A stretch of 64,000 bases of DNA from Phragmites australis. Lineage: Eukaryota > Streptophyta > Magnoliopsida > Poales > Poaceae. The notes beneath the pieces were generated by a model. That model saw only the letters and a program-made list of their open reading frames with translations. It made no database searches and was not told the origin of the DNA. Below, one piece after another: positions 25,621-37,128 of this stretch (positions within the stretch are counted from its first letter, which is position 1; each line of letters begins with the position of its first letter). The DNA is taken from contig NC_084940.1 in assembly GCF_958298935.1 (NCBI RefSeq), positions 16,921,146-16,985,145 on the forward strand, given 5' to 3'. A program made the position numbers and the translations under genes.

Positions 25621-26303
25621 TATTGGGGGTCATCATTAAGTATCCCTAATGCCCCTGGCCCCGCCAACCTATGCCTACGGACCACAGGTCTTTGGAGGCC
25701 TTGCGGATCTCCAGGCTTCAAAACCCCAGTCTCTAGAGCCTGGGTAGGCTCCCCAAAGCACGTGGGCAAGTCATCAAGTCTTGGAGAAAGATCAGCCAGA
25801 GAGGACCCACCAGTCATCCTCCACCTTCAAGGAAGTGACTAGCATTTAATATTGATGCAACTGGAGACCTTTCTGACATCCCAACAGATGTGGGAGCCAG
25901 ACTGACACCTTGGACAGTGCGGCGCTGCAATTGGCGACTGGCTGAGCACCACACCCTTATGGCCACTTGCACCACTGTATTACCATAGTAGATAATATCT
26001 TCTGATTAGGAGTAAATGCATCCTACCTAGACCCATGTTGTGCGATTCGACCGGCCCTAGGTCCCTGTGGTATAGTGATGGTTTGTATCGCTATCTCTAT
26101 AAGGGCATGCTTACACATTTACACCCTATATAGCACTATAAATACAGACCCATAGTCATCAGACCAGAGGATGAATCTTTTTACTATCAACACATAATGG
26201 TTCTCCTTCCTTTCCACTTCTTCACCAAGCTTGAGTCTCCTCTTTAAAAGAGACTCTCGCCACACTTTGTTCATGGAAGACATCTTTTCTTCTGCCACCA
26301 GCA
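25621..26303 (+). repeat. 5' LTR of the Gypsy element
   Basis: Starts TATTGGGGGTCATCATT (expected TG changed to TA; the 3' copy has TGTTGGGAGTCATCATT) and ends CCACCAGCA. It matches the split 3' LTR throughout, including the segment TTTAATATTGATGCAA and the TATA box at 26137-26144. It is followed by GCCGTCTGTGGGGAG at about 26304-26319, the expected primer-binding region. Confidence 0.85.
26137..26144 (+). promoter_or_regulatory. TATA box of the Gypsy 5' LTR
   Basis: TATAAATA followed by ACAGACCCATA. The same motif sits at 46618-46625 in the 3' LTR, so it is conserved between the copies. Confidence 0.55.
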
Positions 26304-26320
26304 CGCCGTCTGTGGGGAGT
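26304..26320 (+). promoter_or_regulatory. Primer-binding region of the Gypsy element
   Basis: Sequence CGCCGTCTGTGGGGAG starts directly after the 5' LTR, where minus-strand priming by a tRNA takes place. The primer tRNA was not determined. Confidence 0.5.
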
Positions 26321-26939
26321 CTAAACATAGAAGTACTAGAGAAGTAGGATGCTACCCAAAAAGAAGACCACCAAGGCCACAACATAGGCGGCCAACTCCC
26401 CGTCCACACCTGTGCGAAGATCCACACGAACACCGTGACCAAGCGCACGCTACGCCGATGACAACCCCCCAACCGAGGGGAATGAGGGCCCCGTGGCCAC
26501 CACTAACCCGGTCACAACCTTAGCTGTGATTGACGCTAGACCCCTACCTTGGAGACCCCATAGCAGTATAGTGCGGTCCCTGCTACATCCCTAGGGGCTG
26601 CAGCTAGCGCTGTTGCTGTGAACGCAACCTCGGTTGAACAGCAATTGCACTTGGTGGCTCTCCAGGCTCAACTGGAGGAGCTGCATATGGCCCTGCGGGA
26701 CATGCAACAACCTACCCGCATAACCACCACCACTCCCTTAGTGACCAATGCTGTCCCAGCCTAGGCTCCGGGGACTGGTGAAGGCTTCGTCATCACGACC
26801 CATCACTGCCAAGCACCCATCATAGTTGGTGTGTAGGCTCTGAAACCTTGGTTTGTCATCACGAGGCTCCATTACAAGGCTATGACTCTCCCCTGTAGGC
26901 AGACCTGCAGGCCTCACCCTCCTTGAAGGGTTTCTGAAC

Positions 26940-27420
26940 CCCGAAGCTACCTAAGTTTAGGGGCAATCCAGATCCAGATGAGTTTGTTCGCTCATACATC
27001 CTCGCTTTAGAAGCCAACGGAGGCGGACAGGCTGCCATGGACAAGTGCTTCCCTCTTACCCTAGAAGGGGTAGCCCTCCGATGGTTCTGGATGCTGGATC
27101 CTGGGACTATTTATGCATGGGCCCAGCTCCGAGACCTCTTCTGTAACAATTTCCAAGGCACCTTCATCGAACTGATGATCTCCAAAAGCCTATTCAACAT
27201 CAAGCAGTAGCCAGGTGAGACCCTCTGGGATTACGTCCATAGGTTTTCCCAAACCAAGGCCCAGATTAAAGGCATCTTGGAGTCGCCGGTCATCAATGTG
27301 GCAACCCAGGGTCTGATCGATGGGCCCCTCTTCGATTGGTTGCATCGATGCCCACTCAGTGGAGGCCCTCGTGCGCAAATTTGAGGAATATGCATGTGCA
27401 GAGGAAGAGGAGCTCTAATA
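26940..27420 (+). pseudogene. Gypsy gag remnant
   Basis: In one frame it reads PKLPKFRGNPDPDEFVRSY, MDKCFPLTLEGVALRWF, WAQLRDLFCNNFQG and PGETLWDYVHRF, the retrotransposon gag domain. Stops interrupt it, for example in place of the residue after NIKQ. The N-terminal part (26400-26930) is badly decayed. Confidence 0.75.
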
Positions 27421-27966
27421 GGGGCTTGTGCTGGCAACCCCGACCCCCGATGTCGAACCCGAGAAATCAACCTCGCAAGCAGGGTCCTCACACACCCTTC
27501 CTCCTCCTTCGTCAGCAAAGAGGGGCTTCGAAGAGGCTAATGGCTCTGGAGTCTGCAAGGTATGACAACGACATCGGAGTGGCATCTATACTATTAATCA
27601 TGGTCAAGGGGCTCCAAACCCACTCTGTTCTAGGGGCCATGGCCGGGGGTGCTCCGGAGCCTTCCCCGAGCGGCATCATGCCCCTGGTTGGCACCACGGG
27701 GAGGGACACTGGTTCACTCTGCATGGAGCCGGATGTGACCATAACACTAAAGACTGTCGTACCCTCATAACCTTTCAAGAGGAATACCCAAGAGGCAGCC
27801 AGCATGCACAACGGTGGAGAGGAATGATGACGAGCAGCCTGAAGGTAGTAGACCAGCGACGGGCCGCCAGGTTGACCAATTGGCCTTGCAAAATCCTTCC
27901 AAGCTGGCCCTGCCTGCACCACCTCCGCCACCTGTCGAGCAATACAAAAACAAGTGAGACAGAGCC

Positions 27967-28821
27967 ATGCAAGTGATTCTCGCCATAATAGGGGGAGGAA
28001 GCTCCAGCTACTCCTCAAAACGGCAGTGGTGGGACTACACGCGTGGAGTCAACCACGTCAGGGCAACAAGCATCCATCGTCAGACCCTTGGGTCATTCAC
28101 ATCTGATGACTCCAAGGGGGTAAAGTTCCCCCACTCTAACACCGTAGTCATCTCAGCCAGCATCATCGAAGTTGAAATCCAGAGGGTGCTGGTCGACGGA
28201 GGTAGTTCGGCATACCTTCTCTTCATACACACTTTCGACCAGCTCCGCATTCTGCGGAGCTGGCTCTCTCTAGCCCATAGGCTTGCAGGGGTTCATGGGG
28301 CCCCTCTTGACACCCTAGGCCAAATAGAACATCCAACCATCTTCAACGAGGCCCCTGCAGCGCGGACCAAAGTGATTACCTTCAACATTGTGGATGTACC
28401 CTATGCCTATAATGTCATCCTAGGATGGAAAACTCTGAACAGGTTTGGAGTTATTCTCCATCACAACTACCTCTGCCTAAAGATGCCTAGGGCCCAGGGG
28501 CTAATCTCCATCTATGGCGACAAAGACTTAGCAAGATGCATTGAGTACGGGCATACCCCGAACACCGTGGTAAAAGAGAGCTTCAAAGACCCCCCTTCGG
28601 CATACCCTGGACACCGTGGCCCTCCGAAATCACAATCAGAGGGGGATGTAAAGCATGTTCCAGCATGTTCGGACCAACCTGACCGAACCTTCCAAATCAG
28701 GGTAGACATCACACCGGAGCAAGAAGCCCAGCTCCTGGCCATCCTACGGGGCAAACTTGATGTCTCCCACAGGAGCTCCCTAGGGTCGACTGTTGCATCA
28801 TCAAAATGCCTTCTGGGTTGA
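27967..28821 (+). pseudogene. Gypsy aspartic protease region
   Basis: An uninterrupted 284-codon stretch. The catalytic region reads VLVDGGSSAYLLF, with DGG in place of the usual D-S/T-G, which is usual in plant Tat polyproteins. It continues with a TLGQI segment and YNVILGWKTLN, the second half of the protease. The frame is lost at the start of the RT domain. Confidence 0.75.
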
Positions 28822-28829
28822 CCCAAAGG

Positions 28830-29515
28830 GCAGGGAAGTATGCAAGGGGCTCTTCAAGCTCTCCCCTAAGCGGGCGGAGGTCGCAAAGGAGGAAGTCCAA
28901 AAGCTGATGGAGGCTGGTGTCATCTGAGAGGTTATACACTCCGAGTGGCTCTAAAACCTCATCCTGGTCAAGAAGCACAGTGGTAAATGGCACATGTGCA
29001 TCGACTTCACATCACTCAACAAAGCCTGCCCCCAAAATCCATACCCCCTCCCTTGCATCGACCAGCTAGTAGACTTCACTGCGGGTTGCGACTTGTTGAG
29101 CTTCTTGGATGCGTACTTCGGATACCATCAGACGTGGATGGCTATGGAGGACGAGAGTAAGACTAGCTTCATCACCCCTTTTGGGGTATACTGCTACATT
29201 CGGATGCCCTTTGGACTCTGAAATACCAGAGCCACCTTTTCCCGTCTGCTACACAAAATCCTGGAGCAACAATTAGACCGTAATGTCGAGGCCTACATTG
29301 ATGACATCGTTGTGAAGACCAAGCTCGAGGCAGATCATGCTACTAACCTTCAAGAGGCATTTGATAACCTTCGGGCTACTGGCGTACGACTTAATCTGGA
29401 GAAGTTCGTTTTTGGCGCCAAGGCCGGTAAGCTGCTGGGATACCTCGTCTCCCGGAGGGGTATCGAGGCTAACCCTTGCAAGATTCATGCTATCACGGAG
29501 ATGTCACCCCCACCA
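28830..29515 (+). pseudogene. Gypsy reverse transcriptase remnant
   Basis: Motifs in order: KLMEAGVI, CIDFTSLNKACPQNPYPLP, LLSFLDAYFGYHQ, TPFGVYCYIRMPFGL, the catalytic YIDD at 29294-29305, and LNLEKFVFGAKAGKLLGYL. In-frame stops include TGA at 28925-28927 and TGA at 29219-29221, right after MPFGL. No active enzyme can be made. Confidence 0.85.
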
Positions 29516-30084
29516 GTGCGCAGGAGGTCTAGCGCCCGGCTGGCCACCTTGCGGCCCTTAGTTGGTTCCTCTCCAAATCCGCTGAGCATAACATCCTGTT
29601 TTTCAAAATGCTGAGGGGCTCCAAACCTTTTAGATGGACTCTAGAGTGCTAGGCCTCATTCAAGGCCATCAAGGCCCACCTTTTCGACCTCAAGACGCTC
29701 CTAATACCCCTTCTCGGTGAAGGGCTCCTCCTATAAGTGCTGCGCTAATACGGGAGGAGATTGAAGGTAGTTCTGCACAAAGGGCCCTATACTATGTGTT
29801 GGAGGCCCTAGCTCGGGCCAAGACGCGCTACACCTAACTTGAGAAGATAGGATATGCCCTCCAGGTGGCCTCACGCAAGCTCCGACACAACTTCCTTGCC
29901 CACAACATCATTGTAACAACCTCATACCCGCTTGGCAACATGTTCCGTAATTGGGAGGTGACTAGACACATTGGCAAGTGGGCTGTGGAGCTAGCCCCCC
30001 TTCATGGTAAAATTTGTGTCCTGTAGAACCATCAAGTCATAGGTCTTGTCTGACTTCATTGTCGAATGGACACCAGCACCCGCT

Positions 30085-30530
30085 GCCCCTCATGATCCCT
30101 CCCCAAGATGTATGGACACGATACACCGATGGAGCATATGGTTCTGCCAGTGAAGGAACCGGTGTGATACTCATCACCCCCACATGATAGCGGTCTGAGT
30201 TCGCCACCCACTTGGAGTTCAAGACAGCTAACAACATAGCTGAATATGAAGTCGTCCTCTTGGGCCTCTGGAAGGCCCGGGCCTTAGGGGCCGCTAGACT
30301 CATCATCAAGACCGACTCTTAGGTCATCACTGGGCACATCAACAAGAGCTTCTAAGTTCAGTATCCAGACATAACGAGATACCTCGAAGCCATCCGCAAG
30401 GCCAAAGGGTCCTTCCACGACATATCAGTACAAAGCATACCGTGGATGGACAACGACCAGGCCGATGCCTTGGTGAAAGCTACTGCTAAGTGCGGAGACA
30501 TGCCATTGGAAGCCTTCTTCGAGGCCCTCC
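30085..30530 (+). pseudogene. Gypsy RNase H remnant
   Basis: Reads RYTDGAYGSASEGTGVILI, EFKTANNIAEYEVVLLGL, IIKTDS and QADALVKATAKC, the order of catalytic segments of a retroviral-type RNase H (first Asp in TDGA, Glu in AEYE, Asp in TDS, Asp in QADAL). Several stops interrupt it. Confidence 0.8.
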
Positions 30531-30939
30531 TCTAGCGAGCAGCCAATACACCAAATGAAACGGCCGCCACCGTACTCCCCATTGGACCCCCAAATTGGAG
30601 GCCCCCTCTTTTCCTTCCTAAGCGGGACGGAGGAGCCAGACGAGCTCGTCATACTCCACCGCATTGAACATCACGCCAGGGGGCTACCTCCAAGTTGACG
30701 GCGCCCTTTATAAAGTGGGGGTCTGCGCTCCCCTCCTCTTTGTCACCAAGCAGGAGGGGGCTGACCTCCTTCGGTAAATTTACAAAGGACTTTATGACAA
30801 TCATCTGGCGCCCCGCGCCTTGGCTAGCAAATCACTCCACCAGGGGCGCTACAGGCCCATGGTCATGTCCGATGTGAAGGAACTCATCTGCACCTACCAA
30901 AGATGCTAATGGATGGGGGCGCTAGAGCCACCGACCACT

Positions 30940-31800
30940 GGTTCCCCTAAAGCCGATTGCTCCAGTGTCCTTGGCACTTTGGGGAATGGATCTCATCAAA
31001 CTATTCCCTAGCACCAAGGGAAACCTTTAGTACATTGTGCTGGCCTTAGAGTACTTCTCTAAATGGGTCAAGACTAATCCCCTCAAGAAAATCACATTAA
31101 AAATGTGTAGAAGTTCTTCTAGAAAAACATAATCTGCCACTTCGGCGTTCCGTGACAACTCACAGTCAACAATGGAATGCAATTCAACTCTAGACCATTC
31201 AGAGAATTCTGCGACAAACTTGCAATGAATTGTACTTCGCCATCGTCTGTCATCCACAATCCAACAGGGCCATTGAGCGTGCCTACCGTAACATTCTCTC
31301 AGGCCTAAATTGATGACTCGTCTGCCTGGCTCAAGGCCTATGGGTTGAGGAGTTGCCAAAAGTTTTGTGGTCCCTCTGTACCACAGTCACACAACCCACA
31401 GGGTTCACCCCCTTCCGCCTCCTATACGGTGATGAAGCTATGACTCCAACTGAGATCAAAGGACGCTCACTCTAGGTACAACTACCGCAAACTGCTAGAG
31501 AAAGAGAGCCCTCCCTTGACCTCATTGAAGGCATGTGGCTCCATGCCATCCGGAATCTCGACCACTACATCACTGAAACAAAGGCCTGGTACTATCCCAA
31601 GGTCGTGACGCAAAACTTCAAACCCAGGGACCTAGTGCTTCAACATGTTCTGCTCCGAGAAAACTGTGCAACAAATGGGAAGGTCCGTACCTGGTCCTCG
31701 AGTCCAATAGACCTGGCTCCAACCGTCTGGCAGATACAGAAGGCACCCCTCTACAGCATAGTTGGAACGCGGAAACCCTCCGCAAGTACTATGTGTAGGA
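30940..31800 (+). pseudogene. Gypsy integrase remnant
   Basis: The core begins WGMDLIKLFPSTKGNL and continues YIVLALEYFSKWVKTNPLKKIT, then breaks into different frames. The C-terminal part is seen as KWEGPYLVL around 31670. It is more decayed than the RT. Confidence 0.65.
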
Positions 31801-32093
31801 GTCCTACGCACTTCCCCCTCCCGGCAACCATCCACGGGAGAGTACGAAGGCCCTTGAGCTAAGGCCTCTCGGAAGGGCACAAGCCATATAAGGTATGCCC
31901 TATCGCTCACCTCTCCAATTCATCATTACAATTTACTTTCGACCTTTACACAGCTTACTAATAGTCTTAAGTTGATGCATGCTGAGAATAGCACATGCGA
32001 TAGGAATATTATCTACTGCAATTAAGCTATTCACTCATAACAGTACATACAAAATCAAGCTAGAGTTTTATCCTTCCTCAAAACCCTCTAGTG

Positions 32094-32424
32094 TCTTGAA
32101 GGCCTAGCCTCCTTTCCAAACAGGTATAGACCCTCTAGCATCTTCAAGGCCTAGCCTCCATGCCAGAGAGGTATGAAACCTCTGGCATTTTGAAGGCCTA
32201 GCCTCCGTGCCGGAGAGGTATGGACCCTCCGACATCTTGAAGGCCTAGCCTCTGTGCCAAAGAGGTATAGACCCTTGGGCATCTTGAAGGCGTCGCCTCC
32301 GTGCTGAAGGGGTATGGACCCTCTGGCATCTTAAAAGCCCCAACTCCGTGCTGAAGAGGTATGGACCCTGTAGCAATTTGAAGGCCTAGCCTCCATGTCG
32401 GATAGGTATGAACCCTTCAGTATC
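32094..32424 (+). repeat. 47-bp minisatellite, about seven copies
   Basis: Unit core TTGAAGGCCTAGCCTCCGTG followed by GAGAGGTATGGACCCTC and CATC. Copies start near 32096, 32142, 32188, 32236, 32283, 32330 and 32377, with moderate divergence. It lies between integrase and the antisense gene of the Gypsy element. Tandem repeats in this untranslated segment are common in Tat elements. Confidence 0.8.
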
Positions 32425-33983
32425 ACATCAAAACTCCAACCTACAGGAGTTTACCTCGGCTCAAACAAAACATAACTAAGCAACCTTAAAAAAATCGCAC
32501 CCGCTACTACTAACGGCCGCAAAATGCGAGGGAGCCAGGAAAGGGGAGACAAACGAAGAGTCGGTGCGACTAAGATTAAAAGGCAAAAAGTGAAGTCAAC
32601 ATGGCACAAGCTTATTCATACTTGACATATACAAACATTGTGCTCAGCTAGCTGCCATACATTGAATCCAAGCCTAACAAATGCGCTAGCCTATTACGCC
32701 TCCCCAGAGTATTACATGATATGGAAGACGCTATATCGCCATGCCTCCCCAAGGTACCATGGGATGTGGACGATCGACTCTTATAGCGGCGTACGGAGTG
32801 GCAATGTAGATACCCCCGGTGCGAAGACCTTCTACCAAAGATAGAATCCCCTGAGCCCTGGGAGCAGAAGGTTCCACCTAGAAGGGGTACATATCAAAGG
32901 CCAAAAGATCCATCTCTTCCTCTGACAATGCCTCTGCCGCCGCCGTAGCCTCTGCATCCTCCGCCTTGACTTTAGCCATAACAGCATCAAGGATTTTCAA
33001 GGGCACCCTCCTGTCAGGACCCTGTGGAAGAACAAGACGCCGAGAGATGTGTGGGCCAGTGGCCTCTCAAGCTGTCCACCAATCGTACTTCTCAACAAAA
33101 CACACCTCCGAGGCAAGAGTAGAAGCGAAAGCGATGAAGTCCTCCAGTTCTTCCTTAACCAAGATGTCGGCGGCCACCTCCTGATCCATGTGCCCTTAGG
33201 AATGATCCACGTTCCCTTGGGAATCGTGCGGTAGAACGAATCAATCCCACCACCGCCTCCAAAAAGATAAGGCGGCCCCGAACGCTTGGGACACACTAGA
33301 CCCCTCCTTGGAGGCAGCATCCTGAGCGTGAGTAAGGCTCCATCTGGCCTCAGGTTGCCACACATATAGGCGCAAATCCTACGCAAGTTAGCCACATGAC
33401 ATGAGCATTATAGAAGAACACAAAACAAGTAGGAGGTAGACACCACTCCATTTGGCTAATGAAGTCAAAATACATGAAACAGGAGAAGGTGGTAACCATA
33501 CTAAGATTTTGACCCCCCGCACGAAGAGAAGAAACATAAAAATAGACTGCTCAGAGCTACAACTCCAGCGGTAGAGCTTGCGAAGCATCGTCCACGTGTC
33601 GAGGCTGTTCCTGTGGAGCAAAGGTCGGATGAGAAGGATGTTTGATGACAAAGGTGCGTCTGAGAGATCCTGGCAGGGAGCCTAAACTCCCACAGAGGTG
33701 CCTTAGCGGGGAGCCCCTTCAGTGCTCGGCTTCACCCGAGCTGCCATGAACCATAGCGTCATAGCTCAGCCATGCCTCACCCATACACCATGGTGAAAGC
33801 TATCCAAGGCTACATGAATCCTCGCCAGAGGTACCTTGGGCTAGAAGGCCTCAACCATGGAGTTTGGAACTAGCTGCACCAGCACTTTGAGCTAACGTAC
33901 CCCCACTCAGTGTAGCAATGCCAGCTGGAGTGCTAAGGCCACGCATTCACTATACCTCGCGTAGACCTCGGCAACAGTGGTCG

Positions 33984-36530
33984 TCACCTCTGCGGCAGAC
34001 TGGAGCCAACAGAGTGAGCCTGCTCCAGCACATCTAGGCCAAAGGGTATTGAAGAAGGCTCATCTCCAAGTCTGCTCAGGGCACTATGACTTGTTTGGGC
34101 TGCCTTTGATGCATGCCTGACGACCCCTTGGCGCTCCACGTGTAGTACCTCTTCCACTGCCTGAGCCTCCTTTAGCTCTCGCTGAACCTCAGGCACCATA
34201 ATCCTAAGGTCCCTGGCTTTACCTTCTGCAGCCAGGCGACCCTTGATGGCCTAGGTGACAGACTCCTTCATGGCCTAGCGGGCTTTGGTGGCTTCCCGGG
34301 TAATTGCCTCCGTCAGAGGCCCTCCTTACACTCCTGTTGTGCCACCTCTTCCTCTAGACAACCCCTCGTAGACTCCACTCACTTCTCGACCTCCTTCAAG
34401 GTGCGACAAGCGCCTTGCCAGTTAGTCCCAAGTGGTGTCGAGGGCCGAAGCGAGAGCTTGGCACCACACACATCCTAGCGCCCTTCCCAAGAGCAATTGC
34501 TGTGGAGCGCAACATAGGAGAGGTAAGGTGAGGTGCCCAAAAACAAGGGCCTAGAACCTTTGATTGAAATATCTACCTGCTAGGCCACCGCCTCCAAACG
34601 CGCCTCCACTTCCTTCGGAGGACTTCGAGCCATTGAATGCTCAATCTCTCCACTCCTAAGGAGAGACGAGGCCGAGGCAAAAGCCTTCCACGCCTTCGGG
34701 CAAAGTGCGAAGTCTTTCGGGGTCAGGACCTTGAAGCCAAGGCTGCACTTAGCAGGTGCTAAGGCTGCCGTTGTGAAGGGTCCTGCTCCCCCAGCATCGA
34801 CCACCAAAAAAAGTCTAGAGCCGACGTGATGTCCCGTGGTGGTGACACTGCCATGTCCGGAATGGCTATCAAGGTCACGCCCTAGGGAGGTCATAATTCC
34901 CTGTAGAGGCTCTGTGACTTCAGGGGTGGAGGATGAATCCACTTCCATGCCTTCTAAGAAACACCAGAAAAATCACAGAGGTCATGATTCCTTGTGCATC
35001 ATCATTATAGAATAAAAACCCACGAGGCAAAATTTTCTTTACCAATGCCCCCGGTCTCCTCAGTCGAATGACCTGTAATGTCCTCATCGTCAGAGAGGTT
35101 GTGAACCCCCACACTGTGTGGAAGTCCAGGGAGGCTCTATTGCCTCCCCCGCTGGTTTGGCCATGGCTGTAAAGGTCCAGAGGAGCCAGGCCCTTTCCAC
35201 GGTCACCCCTTTTGGGTGAGGTTTCGATCTCGGTCGAGCAACCTATGGTTCGGACGCTCTCAACCCACCTCCAATGATTCATTCCCTCCAACGATGCCTC
35301 GGACCACTTAGCCACCAAGCTAGCCTGTAAATCTTCAGAGGCACGCAAGGGCCGATCCTGGAGAGATCTTGCAGGAATTGTAGATGCCGCGACACTAGAA
35401 ACATCGCACCCTCACTTCTCGACCACCTGTGCCTCCGCCAAGCCCGACCATGCTAGAGCCACACCCTGAGGTAGAGGTAGATGTGGTTGTACCACTCCTA
35501 GCTCCCGACCAGCTCCATATATCGGTTCTGCTCCGTAACAGTTGGTGGGCCCAAGAAATTCTACATGATTTTGGCTGCTCGCTTTAGTAGGAGGCAATTC
35601 TTTGAAAGAAAAGAGCATTTCACATATGTGGATTCCAAACTAGACAACAAAAAAACTCACCAGAACTGATGGTGGGCCATGAGTACACATTTGGCTTGTC
35701 CTCCCCACCTTGTTCGAAGACATGATTCCAGTCTATCTGAAGGGGCCAGACGCGCAACATCGTGAACTCCTCTATGAGATCATGCATGCTCATCCTCCAG
35801 GCCACCTTCTGGAGAAGCACTAATCTCAAAGCAAACTGTGCATCGGAGATATCCACCACCGGGGTCCGAACATACTCAATGGCCTAGTTCATAGAGCGGA
35901 GGGGGGATCTGAAGCCAACATCATAGTAAAACCACTACTCCGGCCATCCGGTGTACCAACGGTTGTTGATGGCCTTCACCAGAAACGCATTGTTGTACTT
36001 CAGCCATAGATGGAAGTTCACAGTGCCAAAGCTAAGGGCCTTTTTCTTCCCATCCTCCATCAATATCTTTTGTTGGCAACTCGCTTCATGGATGAGGGTG
36101 AAAAGGTCCGCTCTCCTTTCAAATCCCTCCACCCGCATGGCCCACTTGAAGATGGCCAAACGAGCAATGGCATTGGTCAACAGATGCGGGAGCTCCACAT
36201 ATAAGTAGTAAGGCACCTTTTTCAGGAGCGATACGGCTGGAAGGCCAAGGCCCGTATCAAAAAAGGCCTCAAACACCACAGTCTCATGGCTTAGAGGCTC
36301 CGGAACCACTTAGCCCCGTAGGGCCTTGGTGATGGATTAGTAGGGGATCTTTTCCTCCGCGAGCATCCAGTCGAGCTTGGTCTTTGTGATGGTGGATTCC
36401 CCCAATTGGTCTACCAAGAATTCTTTCAGCTGGCGTGGCGGAGATCCACGCCTGGCAGCGGCCCGAGCAACAACGGAGGAATCGGTGCTGCCTGGATGAC
36501 CATCGCCCCGCGCACATCAACGGCCCCATC
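33984..36530 (-). pseudogene. Antisense gene of the Gypsy element (putative gypsy-type transposon domain)
   Basis: Minus-strand fragments at 35935-36309 and 35620-35859 make a conserved block with TVVFEAFFDTGLGLP, LTNAIARLAIFKWAMRVEGF, QKILMEDGKKKALSFG and DKPNVYSWP. This resembles the 'putative gypsy type transposon' domain of grass proteins annotated as Transposase_28. Further minus-strand fragments, rich in Ala/Glu/Ser, continue at 34920-35618, 34580-34948 and 33984-34199, probably the coiled-coil-like C-terminal part. Stops and frame changes separate them. An extra gene, often antisense, between integrase and 3' LTR is known for Tat elements; its role is unknown. Exact start and end are not certain. 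Confidence 0.6.
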
Positions 36531-37074
36531 CAAAGTCAATATGTCAGCCCCACCTTGAGCACCGGAGCTAGCCATGAGGGCCCTTGTGAGGTGACGATGG
36601 TGGAAGATAGGAGTGCTATGGCCGGTAGAGCAGGCAGGTTGAAACAGATGCAAACGAGAGCAGAGGTGCAGAGCAAGGCCGTCGCTTGGCCGAGACCCTC
36701 TCCTTATAAAGCTAAGGGAGGAGTTATTTCCTCTTGTGGGAACGCACGTGCGCCCTGTCCTTTCACCCACGAGGCCACGGTCATGGGGGAGCGAACCCCA
36801 CCCCCCACGACCCTCCAACGGCGAGGAGCCGCATGCTCTACTACTACTTCACAAGGCGTAACCACGCCACTAACCGTAGGTCGCATTTAATGCCCCCTCT
36901 CACAGGTGTCATCGGATGGTCAGTTCAAACCAATTGGACTGGACTTTCCAAAACAATTCAAGCAATACAAAGGACCATATGCCATCAGCTACAGAGATAG
37001 GAACCACCGGAGGCCCTGCTTCGAAAAAAACCATGGGGTCGACTACTTCGTTGGCCGCCCTTGCGGGAGGCTAC
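36531..37074. other. Leader of the antisense gene and polypurine region
   Basis: The GC-rich part at about 36660-36860 would be upstream of the antisense gene. GCGGGAGGCTAC at about 37063-37074, next to the 3' LTR, is the probable plus-strand priming tract. No other gene is seen. Confidence 0.4.
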
Positions 37075-37128
37075 TGTTGGGAGTCATCATTAAGAACCCC
37101 CGATGCCCCTAGCCCCACCATACTACTC
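37075..37128 (+). repeat. 3' LTR of the Gypsy element, first piece
   Basis: Starts TGTTGGGAGTCATCATT and follows the 5' LTR for about 45 bp before the nested element begins. The other piece is at 46123-46766. Confidence 0.8.

Noticed and set aside
27512..28018. Minus-strand ORF of 168 codons
   Set aside because: Antisense of the gag-protease joint of the Gypsy element; no domain recognised and the real frame is on plus.
32094..32424. Regularly spaced repeats resembling a CRISPR array
   Set aside because: The units are contiguous 47-bp tandem copies without unique spacers, inside a plant retrotransposon.
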